Part shown: positions 11,272 to 26,050 of the stretch, in pieces
Layout: each line of letters opens with the position of its first letter
How positions within the stretch are numbered: position 1 is the stretch's first letter
Assembly: GCA_025642075.2 (NCBI GenBank)
Contig: JAODUO010000053.1
Coordinates: 1,606,001-1,670,000 of the forward strand
Length of the DNA stretch: 64,000 nucleotides
Direction of reading: 5' to 3'
Source of the DNA: Ridgeia piscesae
Lineage: Eukaryota > Annelida > Polychaeta > Sabellida > Siboglinidae
Position numbers and translations under genes: made by a program
Notes under the pieces: model-generated
Seen by the model: the letters and a program-made list of their open reading frames with translations, nothing else
The model's database searches: none
Told to the model about the DNA's origin: nothing

Positions 11272-13804
11272 TGATACATACACAAACTTGACGATAGTTC
11301 GATGCATTTCAGAGGTGTCACAAAAGCAGCTAAACTTATTAAACAGAATCAATGCGTGTGCACACAACTTGTAATGTTTGCTTAAGGAACACCAGCAGGG
11401 TGTGAACCTGCCACACACCACTGAATCGATATTACCCTAAACTATCCAAGTGAACAAAATGGTCAGACAAACAACTGACAATGCATTTGCATTACAACAC
11501 AGTATTCTAAATGCAATCAGTCACAACTGTATTTTATATTATTAGAAAATGTCTTAATGGTGGTTATTACAACAGTGGTCATTTAATACATATTAGGTTT
11601 TAAGTGGGGTATGTGTGTGTAAAATAGTTATGACATTGCTTTATTGACTAATACAATGTCACTTTATAATAGGACTGACGTAGACTTGTTCAAATTAGTG
11701 TCTTCGCAAGAGTGACACTGTTGGTGGCACTGCAGTCAAGTAACAATTCTTATTTACTCTGCTCATTTCTCCTGTTCAAGGTGTCTGTTTGTGGCCATAT
11801 TCTCCTGCTTTATCCCATATCCTTTTTTCTTGTTCTTGTTCAGTGTCTCTGTGCTAGGTGGCCTTCTCTTCACCTCTTATCTGGTGTTTCTATAACAAAG
11901 CAATGCTAACAGATATATAAGCGCTACATGAGAACAATATAAGTTATTAAAATATAATGAACAAAAGCAAAATAATAAAAATCCATCAATACATACACAA
12001 TATATGTATTTTAAAGATTACATGAAAGTCCTCCAAGATATAGTTAACTACAAGACAACGTATTTATTACAATTTTATATCTTTCAATAATATATTTTCC
12101 ACAAACAAAACGTAGAACGAATTAATTAAAGTTTATCGTGAAACTGAGATAACGTCCTAAAAACAGAACATTTAAAAGATAAAATCCATGAAATTTATAA
12201 TATTTATATAATTTATAAAGAGATAATGAAAAACGAGGGTATCCGGAAGTGGGAGACACTGGGAACATTCTGCCTATAGTACATTAGTACATAGTACAGT
12301 ATCTAATGTATCTACTTGGGCTCGGGACTCCGCATTGGTTGCTCCTTACAACGTTCCCCTGGCGAGAAATGTCACGACCTTCAACCTTCACAACTGACCA
12401 CTGTGCTACGAGAAAGGGAGGGAGTATTTGCCCCTAAGCCCGGCGTTCCATTGCCGGATGTGACCCTCCATATTGCGAGCATCACGTGATACACCCTTTG
12501 CCACGAGGCATCGAATACACATCAGTTACAATTATAGTAGCAATTTCCTTTCCTTATATACCATATAGTGTGTGACTGGAGAGATTGTGGTGTCAACTTG
12601 TCTTAACTTAAACTGATATAACTATTTCCAGTTAAGTTATTTGTATTGCAGAATGGCGTTAAAACATCGCTTATATGTTATATTATATCATATGATACAT
12701 TAAACATGCTAACATGTTGAACTATAATTATTCATCCATGCACAGTTATGGATAGGTATGTTTTACAACAGGCGACGTGAAACCAAGATGGCGCACACAT
12801 CATCGCCATTTTGTCCTTCATAAAATGTAACAAGGAATTACTTTAAAATGTTGATACATAATTTGTATAATTCCATATAACTTAAATTGGTAAACAAGAA
12901 TACATAACATAAAATAATAAACATATAACAGATGTAGACTAAGACAAATTCAGTTATTTTATTTAAGATATTATCGACACCAATCAGCATAGTGATCATA
13001 ATTTTGTTTTCCACATACAATGGTATTGACTTTAGGGACAAAAACTAAAAATGATCGGATTATATAACAATAATGGAACGTACGAGCATTGGTTGTCTTT
13101 CCACCACAAACCATAAACGTTCATACCTTCGAGTAATTGCATCGTCGAATCTGTGCCCGTCGTCGTTGTGTTTCGGCATCTGTTGATATCCTAGTGTCTG
13201 CTGACATCTTAAACTGCACCATGTGTGCAGCTTAGTTGAGACCAACTGTCACACTACATTGAGCGTCAAACGTGCATCGTGTGCTGCACTCGTCCCCAAT
13301 CGAACAAACCAAGAAACATATCAAGTTGGCCTTGCATTGTTAACCGGGAGAACTACATTTTGACACAAACGATTCCATGCTATTGGTCGCTGCACCCTTC
13401 AATCATTTGTTAATAGAAATAAATGTCACGTGCAACTGTGCAAGTCACCGATATGGTGAAGTTACATGTTGTCAACACCTTCGTTGTGGCGTAGCAGCAA
13501 AATCATTATAGGAGGCCGCAAGCTGTGCCAAGAATGTTCAACAACAATTAACGGATTGCATTGTCTGTGTTAAACTGTGATAATGTCAATGAAGCATGGC
13601 AGGTATTACACAATTGCTTTGTATGGCATAAATAGCTTCGACGTTCGTGTGCATATGTGCAAATAGCCATGACCGAATCCATGTGCGACTTAATGAGAAT
13701 GAAAGAATGGGTAAAAAACGAGTGGCGGGCGAAAACGAGGAGGAACAGAGGTGTAGACGAGCAGAGAAGAGTGGGAAAGAATAAGGAAAATTGGATTGAT
13801 ATAG

Positions 13805-14441
<637 letters not shown>

Positions 14442-14581
14442 AAATATTACATATATTGATAGTTGGCCGGGATTTTATCGAATCACAAATTTTGAATAAC
14501 CCGAATATAACTGAGTCTTTGGGCAAAGTAAACCGGTAGACCTAAGTTACACACACACGCATCCCCCCACACACACCCACA

Positions 14582-14734
<153 letters not shown>

Positions 14735-15520
14735 CTGTCGTTGTAGTGCAACCACGTAACTATTATTAACATACATTGGTTGTTCAATTACATGCGCGCA
14801 TCTTCAGCACTGAACTGCCACGCCCTATAGGCTATATACATTCACTTGCCACGCCAGTCTTCCCAACGTATAAAGTATGACATTTAGTTATATGTGTAGC
14901 TGGATGACATATCCATTATAATAACATGCAATATCATGTAGTACAAAAGAAACTTCATACATAAAACTGTTGATGTCAATGCAACAAATAAATGATCTTA
15001 CCAGGCCGCTGGTGATAATTTACTTCTGGGTCCCGACACCGTGTGCCTAACAGGTTGTTCACTTTGTCCGGCTGGGGGTGATTTTACACACTAAAGTGCC
15101 CTCTGGTGACTGTAAGTATCCACCAGGGTTACATGACAACGAGATATTATAGATGACTAGCTCTGTGGTGCAGAACTGCAGATTAGGCGACTAGCAAAAC
15201 AATTAAGCAACACCTATTTATTTATTTATTTATTATATACATATATTATAATATATATTTTTTATATATGCATACATATATGTATATATAAATCCCCCGT
15301 TCCCCCACTTTTAAAATCGGATCGACGTCCATGACCAGGCGGAGTCGAGGGGCGGAAAAGTGCTGCCACCTCACGGAGTCTGGTTAATCGACTCTACATA
15401 CATATATTTTTCTAAAAACTATATTGTTTGGTCCCAACGTTTACGGTCAGTTCTGTTGATAACAATCAGCTTAGCAGGGATCTGCATAATTATACGATGT
15501 TATTGACACAGCGCCCGTCA

Positions 15521-15623
15521 CTGCTGCCAGGGGGCAATTAGTCAAGGGCACCTTGACTAATTGCTCCCTGGCAGCAGTTTCCATGGCTCCCTGGACATTT
15601 CCTGCAACAAAGGTAGGAAATGT
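15521..15623. repeat. Two adjacent hairpins
   Basis: Hairpin 1: arms 15521-15547 and 15551-15577, 27 bp with a single mismatch and a 3-base loop. Hairpin 2: arms ggacatttcct and aggaaatgtcc at 15591-15623. Either a small foldback element or a structured RNA is possible; no flanking duplication was found. Confidence 0.8.
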
Positions 15624-17605
15624 CCAGCTTTACAGATGGGGTAGTGGACAGCCGGGCCTCTGGTAGAGGTATACACCACTCTAATGACTAGTGAAACAGG
15701 CAAAATCTGAACATTGTGATTTTTGGGGAGACGTTCAGATGCCCTTACAAGAGCAGTCAATTACAGATTGCTTGTGTACAGTGACAATAATCTATTAAAA
15801 TGTACCAGTTTTGGGGCCCTGGAGGCTTTAACATGAGTTGATAGATTTAAATGTTGTGTGTATAGTACCCTAAGAAACATCTATGCAAAATCAGAAAAAA
15901 AGATCTTCAACGGTTTTTGAGATACGAGAGCTAATGGCGTATGCAGAGCGATGACGTAACTCCATTGGACCTGTGGGCTAAGACTAAATAGCAGGAAGCA
16001 AGACACTTGAACCTTAAATGCAAACTTTATTTCCTGAAAAAAGATGCGTATTCGCTGGACCATTTGTAGTGTGTATATGCTAAAACCGTCTTGACTGTAC
16101 ATAAAGAACCTAGGTGTAATTCCTATCCAGTTGTAATGATCGAATTCTGAATTGCGCGAAAATGCTGCTTATGAAAGTATCCTTTATTTGACACATCATA
16201 AGACATTAAAATGCAATTTGGAATTATGAAAGAAAATCTGTATGCACGTCTTACAGTTAATGCAATACACATAACAACATATGAGTAAAATTACATCAGT
16301 TTTTACGAAAATAACATTTTATGTCATAACTTTTTACTTATTCACTTCTATCAAAAAGTATACGCAAATGGTTTATTATGGGTTAGGCGTTGCCGCTTAG
16401 CATGATTAATATTTTCACTAACCAGATATTATGCGATGCGCAAATAATAGGGTGTGCGGACATGCATGCCTGACTCAGAGTGCGGACATGCCCCTACTTC
16501 CCCTACGTGTTCTTGCCATTTCTCTTCACGACGACCAAGATGCAGAGACGTGTCGATAGCGAATTAAAACGAATTTCAGTGATGCAACAGTTTACGCATC
16601 AATTGCAGATAGACCATGAGTACATTACCAAAGTAATTGTACTCATGATTACTTTTCACGATTAAATTGTTTGTCATATGAACAGTTGCAAGCAAATATA
16701 TTAGATAGATAGAAATTGCAGTATTAGAAGAAAACTAATAAATGTAATATTAATTGAGCTATTAATTTTTCTATTACTGTTGAACATTTCAGTGAAGTAA
16801 ATGTTCAGTCAGATTTCCCTAAGTAATACCTTCTCTTCCCAGAGAAGCCACATCTCCTGACCCTCCTGTTTACTGTAGTACTGGTTGTACAAAGTTATAT
16901 TGTGACAGTCCATGGGAAGCACTGCAGGAGATAATCATCCCCTTACATCTTGCTTTGTAATTTTAGAAGCCATGCCACAGCCCCACCTGTACTGTTTGAT
17001 CTGTCAGCATGGTGTGAATGACTGGTCATGGTTCCTAACTTCCTACATCCAGAATCCTGACTAGGTCTGGGCGGTTAGCTGCTAAATCCCTGTTTATTGG
17101 GGATGTAAATTGTAAACCTGTCTAAATCCACAATTACTCTGTGTTTGTCCCATCTGATATATTACATATTTTAATTGAGTAAAATGTTAAACATAATCCC
17201 CTGGATTTAAAATGTTGTTATTATATTTGACCATATGTATCTGACATTTAAAAAGGGGACATTTGAAATTCCTGAATGCATCATATTTGTATTTGATTCA
17301 GAAACCATAAATTTAATTAGTTGTCCTCAATCCTTCAGACCAGAACTTGACATAAATGCATCATGTTTTTATATACAACAAGAAGGTTGCACTCAAGACC
17401 CATATTTTCACAGATTATTATTTTGACGCATATTTATACTATTTTATAGATTTATTATAAAAAAAAATAATACAGCATATAGCTGTGTGCTAATTTATGT
17501 TGGTTGAACATTATTGTCTTTATTAGTACATGCATATCTTATCAAAGTAGTATTGCATTAGGTTTTTATTATTTTATTATTTTAATACAATTGGGAAAAA
17601 TCACT

Positions 17606-17670
17606 ATAAAGCGCCCCAGAACAATTATTTGGATGGCGCGCTGTATAAGAAATGAATTATTATTATTCAC
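17606..17670 (+). mobile_element. SINE/LINE 3' tail with ATT microsatellite
   Basis: AAAGCGCCCCAGAACAATTA, then GGATGGCGCGCTGTATAAG and (ATT)n. This is the 3' signature shared with the SINE at 6340-6620. The start of the element is not clear. Confidence 0.55.
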
Positions 17671-18137
17671 TAAAAACGTATGTAATATCGTCGATCTTGT
17701 AGTAATAACCTGCTATAGAGACTATATAATTGTCAGCATAGTTCTGAACAGTTTCTAAAAAAGATTGTAAATATTTGTTATCAAGGTGTGACACAGCATC
17801 TACTGTCAAATAATTATCTTGCTTTGCCCAGTCAATTCCATTTCTTACTTGATCCTGAATAACCTTTACCAGGCATGAAAGTGTTTTAAAAGTCTAATAG
17901 TTATTTATTTCCGTCGAGCAAAATTTCTGCTTCACCCTCATTTACATTCTGTAATATGTCATCTATGTGATATAATGGAGGATGCAATTATAAAGATCAG
18001 GGTCAAGAGAAGCATTTAACGCTAGTTCCATACTTTATTTCAACTCTACTAGACTTAACTACCTCTGGAAATGTTGACCGAAATAATACCTTTCTAGTCA
18101 CTGTACAATGTAACACAGACTTACCTTGCTTACTTAG

Positions 18138-18240
18138 CTTTGGAGGATTCAGACCTCCCAATGTTCCCATGGCATTCTACGCGTCAGACACTGAAGTCTC
18201 CAATGCGTGGTTCAGTGGAATCATTGATGAAGACGAGTGA
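18138..18240 (+). CDS. Possible terminal exon of an unknown gene
   Basis: A pyrimidine-rich acceptor (ccttgcttacttag) precedes an open frame ending in TGA at 18238-18240. The peptide reads GGFRPPNVPMAFYASDTEVS followed by NAWFSGIIDEDE. Its composition looks coding, but no family was recognised and no upstream exon was found. It sits about 620 bases upstream of DCTN5 on the same strand. Confidence 0.3.
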
Positions 18241-18278
18241 CCACACTTGTCACCAGTCGTCTGGACCTCTGCACTTGT

Positions 18279-18338
18279 CGCGATGTTCAGTTAGCAGATG
18301 ATCTAAGTCGCGATGTTCAGTTAGCAGATGATCTAAGA
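18279..18338. repeat. 30-bp tandem duplication
   Basis: Two exact copies of tcgcgatgttcagttagcag plus atgatctaag, side by side, upstream of DCTN5. Confidence 0.95.
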
Positions 18339-18861
18339 AGACATCGTCTGACCTGCTGACACTGGTGCAAAAGAAGCATAGGATACTAATTCATTAAATT
18401 TCAATGAACTAATTAATATCACAAATGTATTAATTACAGTTAAAAAAATTAACAAGTATATTTTGTTTTGGTAAAATTACTTATTAAAAGGATAGCTATT
18501 AAATTACTTCATATATACATATTATATAACTAATCAACTATATAACAATTGCACAGAGGTCGAGATGGTGTTTGACTGAACAGGTCAGTCAGATAGTAAA
18601 GTGTAAAGTACTTTGTGCAGTCATTACAATTGGATACTGCGTTATAAGATAACTTACATATATTTTACACATTCAGCACCAGTACTACACATGAATCACC
18701 ACTAAACTTATGAACACTGACAAGTGTTGGCACCTCACGGCTAATCGAGGCTAAGCGCGAATAGGTCTAACGAGGTAGAACGACATATGCAGTGTCGGTG
18801 TGTTATGTACTAGATCGTTGCGTATCTTATTTGCTGTCGACGTTTGTCTCGTAAATTCACA

Positions 18862-21800
18862 ATGGAACAGGAAGATATCCATTACAACAAGTCTGAATAT
18901 ATTGAAACGGTAACACCAACATTTGGTAATACACGGTTGTTTGTGAGTGAAAAGCTGTGCTGTATAGAGGTACTAGTCTCCACCGTCATAATTCTTTCAA
19001 TAATACTAGCTTAGGCACCGGCACTGACTGTCAGTGTCTGGCTTCATTGCCCTCAGTCAGGTCTCGGGTGGTGGAGACTGGGTGATAGTGGAGATTCGTG
19101 ATAGTTAGAAATAGTGGTTCTGTCATTCTTTTCTTTTTATAAATAGGGACTATTGTGTGCTTTCAACTAGTCTGAAGGGGGAGTTCCAGAATTTATTGAT
19201 TTCTGACATAGTTGCCAGAATGGGTGCTCTTCTAGACGAGGCAATTTCCTTCAGGATTCTGGCAGGAATGTTAATTGTCTGGGCCTTGGCCCGGCCAAGG
19301 CTTGGGCTTTATTTAGTGTTAATTCTTTAATAGGCTCCTTGATAACAATGGAATTGGTTTGGCATATTGTGGGAAAATTTATTAATAGCTGGGGAGATTA
19401 ATCAGGTCTCCGTTGATGGACACAGACTGGAATTGGTTTGAAAGAATATCTGCTTTGGATTTATTATCCATAGCCTAGGAAGGAATCCTTTAATGTGGGA
19501 GATTCCTGTTGTGTCTTTATTGAGCGATTTTGTGTAGTGCCAAAAAGTGTTTAAAAGGGGCATACCGGTAGTCATACTATCATGGTCACTGATGCCTGGT
19601 ATGCTATGCGTGGTTTCTATGAGGGAGGGGTTGGTGGTGACGAAAACGTTTAGTATGTTTTTGCCTCTGGTGGATTCCTCTACAGCTTGGTGACGGTGGA
19701 AGTCTCTAGTCAGATCTAGTAAGTTGGTAAAGGCTTTGTCATTTAATGTGCAGGTTAAGGAGGTCAAATCAATCTTGGGACAGTTAAAATCACCAGCTAT
19801 CCATATGTTGCTAATTGAGTTTCGTCGATTGGATCAGTCCTGTTTTGTTAGTTGGTGTTTGATAGAAGCTGCAAATATAAAGACAAATAGCAAATGACTT
19901 GTGGAAGGGTCTCTGCATAAAGATACTTTGTTGTATCATATTCATAAAAAAATCTCATTTTCAGGCGTCTGGGAACAAAGTGAGCAGACAGTCCGTGCTC
20001 TGTGGCAGTCAAAATATAGTTCTCAATGGAAAGGTATTGTCATCCATAGTGTGCTGAATGTGATGTGATAGCGAGGTTCTAGTTAGTAAGGTCATTCAAG
20101 ATGTCCTGCAAACATGGTTTATATGTAAATAGTATTATTAAAATATTGTTTTATAATTAATATAGATTGTGTTTCAGTTAATGTTGCATTGTCGTCTTCC
20201 AACTACTGGACTGGACTAGACCTGCACAGGGCTTTAAATTAAATGTTGCTAGTCATGTTGTTACATAGTGATACACATTTTAAAATCTTAATGCATACAA
20301 TTTTTCTTTCAGTGTGACATCACACACAATTTATAAAGTTAAAGCGAACAATATTACCATGCATGTTTGTTAAAAGATTAAGGTTTTTTCTGTGTGTGTA
20401 ACTACAACTAGATGTATCTGTCAGCTGATCCAGTTTTTATATTGGCAACTGTAGCAGTTTAAGTAAACCTTTTTTGTAAATCCGAAAGAGAAATAATTTG
20501 CAAGTGTGGTGATATACTTCACAAGCTGTAATGATATCATGCTGTTTATTATGCAAACATATACATGCTGTTCTTCATAAATTATATGCGTTGTTCAGTC
20601 AATAGGAAAATAACACTAGTAACAGTTTATTTTCCCAATTATTTCTATCAATTGATGATTATGATATGATTACTGTTTGTCATTGCCTGATTGGTAGCAG
20701 TAATTATGATTAAAAGTTTCTTCCTTAATTGATTGCTTTTTTTGAGGAAAATATGTAATTTTAAACTAAATAATGTTTTGTCGTTTGTTCAGACCATCAT
20801 CATGTCAGATTCAATTGTTCGTGGTGACTTGGCAAACGTCCGGATTGGTCGACATTGTGTCATTAGTAAACGAGCTGTAATTCGGCCGCCATTTAAGAAA
20901 TTTAGCAAAGGGTAAGTAATAATGAGCAGTACGTGTGGACTCTGGTTGATGACATAAGCACAGCGTTCAGTGTCTCATCAGTGGGTGTGTATATTTTTTC
21001 TTTTGGGCTGACGGTCCAACAGACTTATGGCATTACTTTGTGTGTGTGCGTGGAGTGTGTGTGTGTGCATGGAGTGTGTGTGTGTGTGTGTGTGTTATCT
21101 GCCATATCTCAGAAATGATTGAGGATCTATTTTTTTATTTTGCTAAGATGTACCTTAACTACCTTGGGGTACTGCCACTGTGCACAAAGAATGAAAAGTT
21201 GATTGAATCATTCTAAAGGCTTCCAGAGCCAAAAACTAATAAAATGTCCCACAGTTTTTTTTCTTCCAAAAATGTGTGGTGTCTACTGGTTAATGATATA
21301 TTATCACCACTCATAAACCACTGACAAACACAGAACATTTGTATTCTGCACAAAAACAGAGTGAAATATACTTTAGTCACATTTTCTGCAGAATCCACAC
21401 AATTTCGCTGTGTTTTTAGTCATCTTACATGAATATCCAGAGAAAATTAGGCATTTTCACAGTATTCATTGATATCAATTGGTTTTCTAAACACAATAGC
21501 TCACTAAATGCAAACAGCATAGCTTTTTTTGTAGAGCTCAGTTATGCATAATTTTTAACAAAACAGCTCAGGAAATTTAATAAAACGTAAAATAAATGCA
21601 TTATCTAAATTCCTGTCCTCTCTGATTACCGTGAAGCGTTAGTTATATAGCTAAATTATATTGCCGTGTCGAAATTATAGTTACCACATTTTTCAAATCA
21701 TCAGTTGTTCGAGCACGGGCTTGTGGACTGTGTGATAGCATTCTTGCAATACTTAGAATGACTGACTAAAGATGTTATCATTGTGTTTCAGTGTCGCCTT

Positions 21801-24063
21801 TTTCCCTCTCCATATTGGTGACCACGTCTTTATAGAAGAAGATTCAATCATAAATGCTGCACAAGTTGGATCCTACGTCCATGTTGGCAAAAACTGTGTG
21901 ATAGTAGGTTTAAAATTACTAATGTTTCCCTTACTATATTAGGTTGTTATAAGCAAGAGTGAGTAATGTTGAACGATTTTGCAAAAAAGGCTACTGTGGC
22001 CTTCCACCACAAGGTTTCTAACAGCCTGATCTGAAAATGTATTTAATTTGTCTGGTGATTTCTTCAAAATTAAATAACATGTTTGCACAGGTACATTGAA
22101 GTGAACAGTCTATTTATGAAGGCAGCTTTGTTTGCACTCTGTGATGTTAATCTTAAAAAGATTCTTTTTAAGCCTATGTGCATTTGAGATGTACCATATC
22201 AAAACATCATAATTTTGCATATATTCTATCTATAAAAAATTACAGCATAAATATGAATTAATGTGTGTAAAAAATTGTAATATATGGCATTACAATATTT
22301 TATCTTACATGATTTATATATACACATGTATACATGTAATAGTATACATTACACATGCATACATATACAAATAGATATTCATGTACACACGAATAAATTT
22401 TGGATGATGCCTACATTTGTATATACAACTTTGTATATAATATATATATATATATAATTATAGATATAAATGTGTGCGTGTGTTATAGGGCCGACGCTGT
22501 GTCTTGAAGGATTGCTGTGCTGTGGCAGACGACACAGTGCTGCCTCCAGAGACGGTCGTCCCGCCATTCACACTCTACTCCGGCTCACCAGGTGCGTCTT
22601 ACAAATCACATACGCCTATACCTCGTTCACTCTACAAACAGGCTTCAAACAGCTAAGTTAAAGTGACATGGTCCGTTCGTGGCTTTTTATTGTTATTGCA
22701 AAATCATGTTGATCAGTGTAAGTTATAACTATTGTAGCGTCCTGACCGCCAATAAAGGTTTTATCGAGACAGAACTGACTTCGTAATGTTAAACGTCGAA
22801 TGTTTATAAGAATCCCGACGCTGTCACTCAAATCGCCGCGAGTGACTCCCACCCTTTGACCTTTACCAACTGGGACCGTGCACCTGGCTGGATGTGGCGT
22901 TAGTGGCGTCAACTTGTGTTCACGTGATACTGCATCGCGTGATCATGCATTTCCTTCTGGGCTTTTAGCCACGCCTACAACAGTTTTGAAAACGCCTCGT
23001 GGTCGATGTGTACACAGAGTTAAGCACCCTTACTGGGTCTATTTTCAACTACTAAATGGAACATAAAAACATATTTTGACTGTCTTTACGCTGTAATAGG
23101 CATAATTTATACCATATAACATGATTTTGCAATAAAAATAAAACGCCACGAACGGACCATGTCGCTTTAATGCGCATTAAGTGAGCCAGTTCAAATCATG
23201 AGCCTTGTGTAAAGACACTACTGTTAGGGGTATGTGAAATTAATTATTAGGTTAGTACTAACATGTTAATGAGCAAAATTGCGACAGTTACAGATATGGG
23301 TCATAAATTGTGGTACATGATATTTCTTTGGAGCATAGTTTGTGAAATGTATGAGTTTTGATTATGTACTGGTGTCATGTGATATGATCATGTACTGGTG
23401 TCATGTGAGATGATCATGTACTGGTGTCATGTGATATGATCATGTACTGGTGTCATGTGATATGGCTCTGATTTTACCAGAATGTGACCAAGATTCATAA
23501 CTGATGGGTCGAAGTGCCATACATTTCACACAAACTATACTCCAAAATAAATGAATTTGTTACAAAACATCTCAATCTTGGAGCCATGAACAATATATTT
23601 CCATATGATATTTCTGTTCCACTGTTTCATGTCACATAAATCTCATAATAATTATAACAACAAATATGTTATGAATTTCAAATTATATCGCATGCTGTTT
23701 GGTATTGTCATTATATAATGAACAATTACTAACATAAGCCACCCTATCGAATTTAGCCACGTGACAGTTGGCAATGAGTTCCCATGTGGTGTAAGTCTTA
23801 TGACATTCCCCTAACTGCACTCACATTTACAGTTCAGCATTGTTAGTAATTTTGGGTTTAGTCATCAATTAAACTCCAGAAAATTCACATAATTTACACT
23901 ATTTAGAAGTTTTCACATCTTCTTTGTCAAACCAACAAGTTGTAACGAGTGTTTTCTTTGTTGGTCTTCAGGAACATTCACCGAGCAGCTGCCTGGGTGC
24001 ACGCAGGACCTGATGATTGACATCACCCGCAGCTATTACCAGCACTTCACTGCCAAGTCATGA
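18862..24063 (+). CDS. DCTN5: Dynactin subunit 5 (p25)
   Basis: Six exons: 18862-18909, 19965-20033, 20793-20911, 21792-21903, 22489-22591 and 23972-24063 (stop TGA 24061-24063). They total 543 bases, a 180-residue protein; human p25 is 182. All junctions are GT..AG and phases join. Conserved blocks are [60 protein letters not shown] and [15 protein letters not shown]. The protein is a left-handed beta-helix of hexapeptide repeats. It forms part of the pointed-end complex of dynactin, which helps dynein bind cargo such as endosomes. The start ATG at 18862 gives the expected N-terminus. Introns carry a LINE remnant (intron 1) and a TTAA-flanked MITE (intron 5). Confidence 0.98.
19115..19850 (-). 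pseudogene. Non-LTR retrotransposon fragment (endonuclease end and start of RT)
   Basis: Minus-strand translation shows an endonuclease C-terminal part: [13 protein letters not shown], then [20 protein letters not shown] and PGISDHDSM. Further on, near 19300-19200, [12 protein letters not shown] marks the beginning of a reverse-transcriptase domain. Stops and frameshifts break the reading. It is a jockey/CR1-like LINE scrap in DCTN5 intron 1, antisense to the gene. Confidence 0.85.
22658..23170. mobile_element. TTAA-flanked MITE with ~49-bp terminal inverted repeats
   Basis: TTAA occurs at 22658-22661 and 23167-23170. Between them the ends are inverted copies starting AGYGACATGGTCCGTTCGTG, with only three mismatches over the first 49 bases. 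The 505-bp interior has no transposase. A TTAA target duplication points to the piggyBac or Kolobok superfamily. It lies in DCTN5 intron 5. Confidence 0.88.
23321..23551. repeat. Inverted repeat enclosing a 26-bp tandem array
   Basis: Arms at about 23321-23351 (ctttggagcatagtttgtga...) and 23518-23551 are near-complementary. Between them four copies of gatcatgtactggtgtcatg plus tgatat lie at 23358-23464. It is probably another foldback element in DCTN5 intron 5. Confidence 0.7.
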
Positions 24064-25571
24064 GTAGACACTGAACACCACAAAGACTGACTCTTAATAT
24101 TTATGCATTCTCACAGGCCAGTGTTGCAGGGGGTTACCCGGTGCAGTGTATGAAGTCCGCTAAATCAAGCCAGTAATTTACTTCTCTGGTGAAGACTGTA
24201 CCACCTGTGGGAACAAGACAGACCCATGCCATCTGCACGAAGGTGAAGCCCTCGAATAAAGACATTTCTCATTAATTTCCCATTCTACTTCCTTAACAGG
24301 ACATGTAATATGACCAGGCTTGATGGCTGGTCTATGGGGGAGACACAACACAAAGTTTCGACTTCAATGAAGCACATGTCTCATCATGGTGGATATTTTG
24401 TCACAAACATCAACAGAACCAATTTTGCATAATAACTGATTATATTGATGAAAATGAAACCAACTTAGGTGATTAATTCTTTTTAGTATTTGAACATTGT
24501 TTCGCCCAATAAGTAATAAACAATTTTTTTTCTGATCTAATATTTATTGGATTTCATATTGTGAACATGTAACCATAAATTTCAGTTTCTTGTAATGAAA
24601 GCTTACACATACAGGCATGGTGCAGTAGTGTTTGTTTCAAATGTTTCTCAGCACAGAACATCATGTTATCTCTATATGTTTTCTGACTGTCTAATTACTT
24701 TTGTTAGAGTATCAAAATGTCACATTGGTGTTCACCAGATGGCTAAGCTTAAGATATGATTGGCTATAATTTTAAGTATTTGCCCTTTGTAAAACAAAAC
24801 TAAACAACTGACTTTTATATAGAAGTATTGGTATCTGGCGCAAGGCAGTACCGGTAGCATTTATAGCAAAAGTGTGTATTTGTAGAAGATTTTGGGACAA
24901 GTCATTATTATTGTGCATTGTGTATTATTTGTAATGTTGTTCTGTACAAGGTGTGTATTTACGTATGCACTTTGTGATACAAAAGGAATATGCTGTATAT
25001 AGTATAAGTGTGAAATAAATTATGATTATAATGTACATGTGTTAATAATACCATTACTTAGTGGATATTCCAACTTTGAGAATAAATATACTGCACACCA
25101 TGAACTGATAACCTTTAAATTTTATATAAAAAAATAACGTTTCTTATAAGGTCTACAATACGGCCACAGTCTAACGACCATCTTAGTTTACAACAGAACC
25201 AGCAAATGTATTGATGCATCTACCTGGTGTATGATTCTGGTGGAAAGTAAAACTAAATAAGTGCCACATTTTGTTGTTTAATCCAGAATGTTTCTTAAGC
25301 ATTACTGGATGATTAACAGAACATATACAGTATATGTCGCTGAAACCAAAGTAATTGATTTTGGAATGGCAACTTGAATTGGTTAACAAGCTCAGTTTAT
25401 CTTCAGCATTTTATTAGGAGTTTCCTACAACCCATCCACATTCAAATGGATTATGTCTATAGATACACCTGCTTTTGTCATTATTTGTATCATGCGCTCC
25501 CAGCATTTGGCGATCTGGCAGGAATTGTAATCAGAAGTGTTTATTGACCCAATAAAAATATACATAAAGTA
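24064..25571 (+). other. DCTN5 3' UTR and intergenic DNA
   Basis: Candidate polyadenylation signals AATAAA occur at 24255-24260 and 25014-25019. No other gene is seen before the SGNH fragment. Confidence 0.5.
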
Positions 25572-26050
25572 ATGTTCATACAAATTACCTGGTGGGAGTT
25601 AAGTATTATTTTGTTTACCGTTTTGTTTACTCGGCAGTTAGCACTTGTGCTTGGAGATAGTCGTGTGAATTGGTTAGGGGGTTTTGTGGCGGAGTATATA
25701 CTTCGCTTTGGGTCGGGTCCTGATTTTCAGGGCACCGATTGCTGCATTCGTTTCAGCAGTTTTCGCGGTGGCACTGTCGCCTCAGTTGGCAGTCTCAGGC
25801 AGGTAACGAGTCTGTTGACGGCCGAAGTCCCACGGGTAGTTGTGCTCGCGCTTGGGGGAAACGATCTCGATTCCGCTACCGATCACCTGCTTTTGGTCGG
25901 CATGCGTGTATTTGAGTTAGCGAAGTCGGTGAGTCGGGGAGTCGAACGTGTTGTGGCGCAGGTGCTTCGCCGCCACCGTTTCCACCACATTTCCATTGAA
26001 GAGGGTTCCCGTAGAGTTATAGAGATTAACGAGTTTCTGGCTGCTGTCTA
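25572..26050 (+). pseudogene. SGNH/GDSL-hydrolase-like domain fragment
   Basis: The open frame from ATG 25572 shows SGNH-family blocks in order: VLGDSRVNWLGG (block I Ser), FRGGTVASVG (block II Gly) and LALGGNDLDSAT (block III Asn), then a helix ending VIEINEFLAAV. GC content is higher than in the flanks. At about 26045-26050 the frame runs into the antisense end of a LINE, so the C-terminal His block is missing. SGNH domains occur in some retrotransposons, and the setting suggests mobile-element origin. It could also be a broken host esterase. Confidence 0.6.

Noticed and set aside
13060..13245. Minus-strand gene start near 13220
   Set aside because: It has an ATG and possible donor only; no recognisable protein and no following exon.
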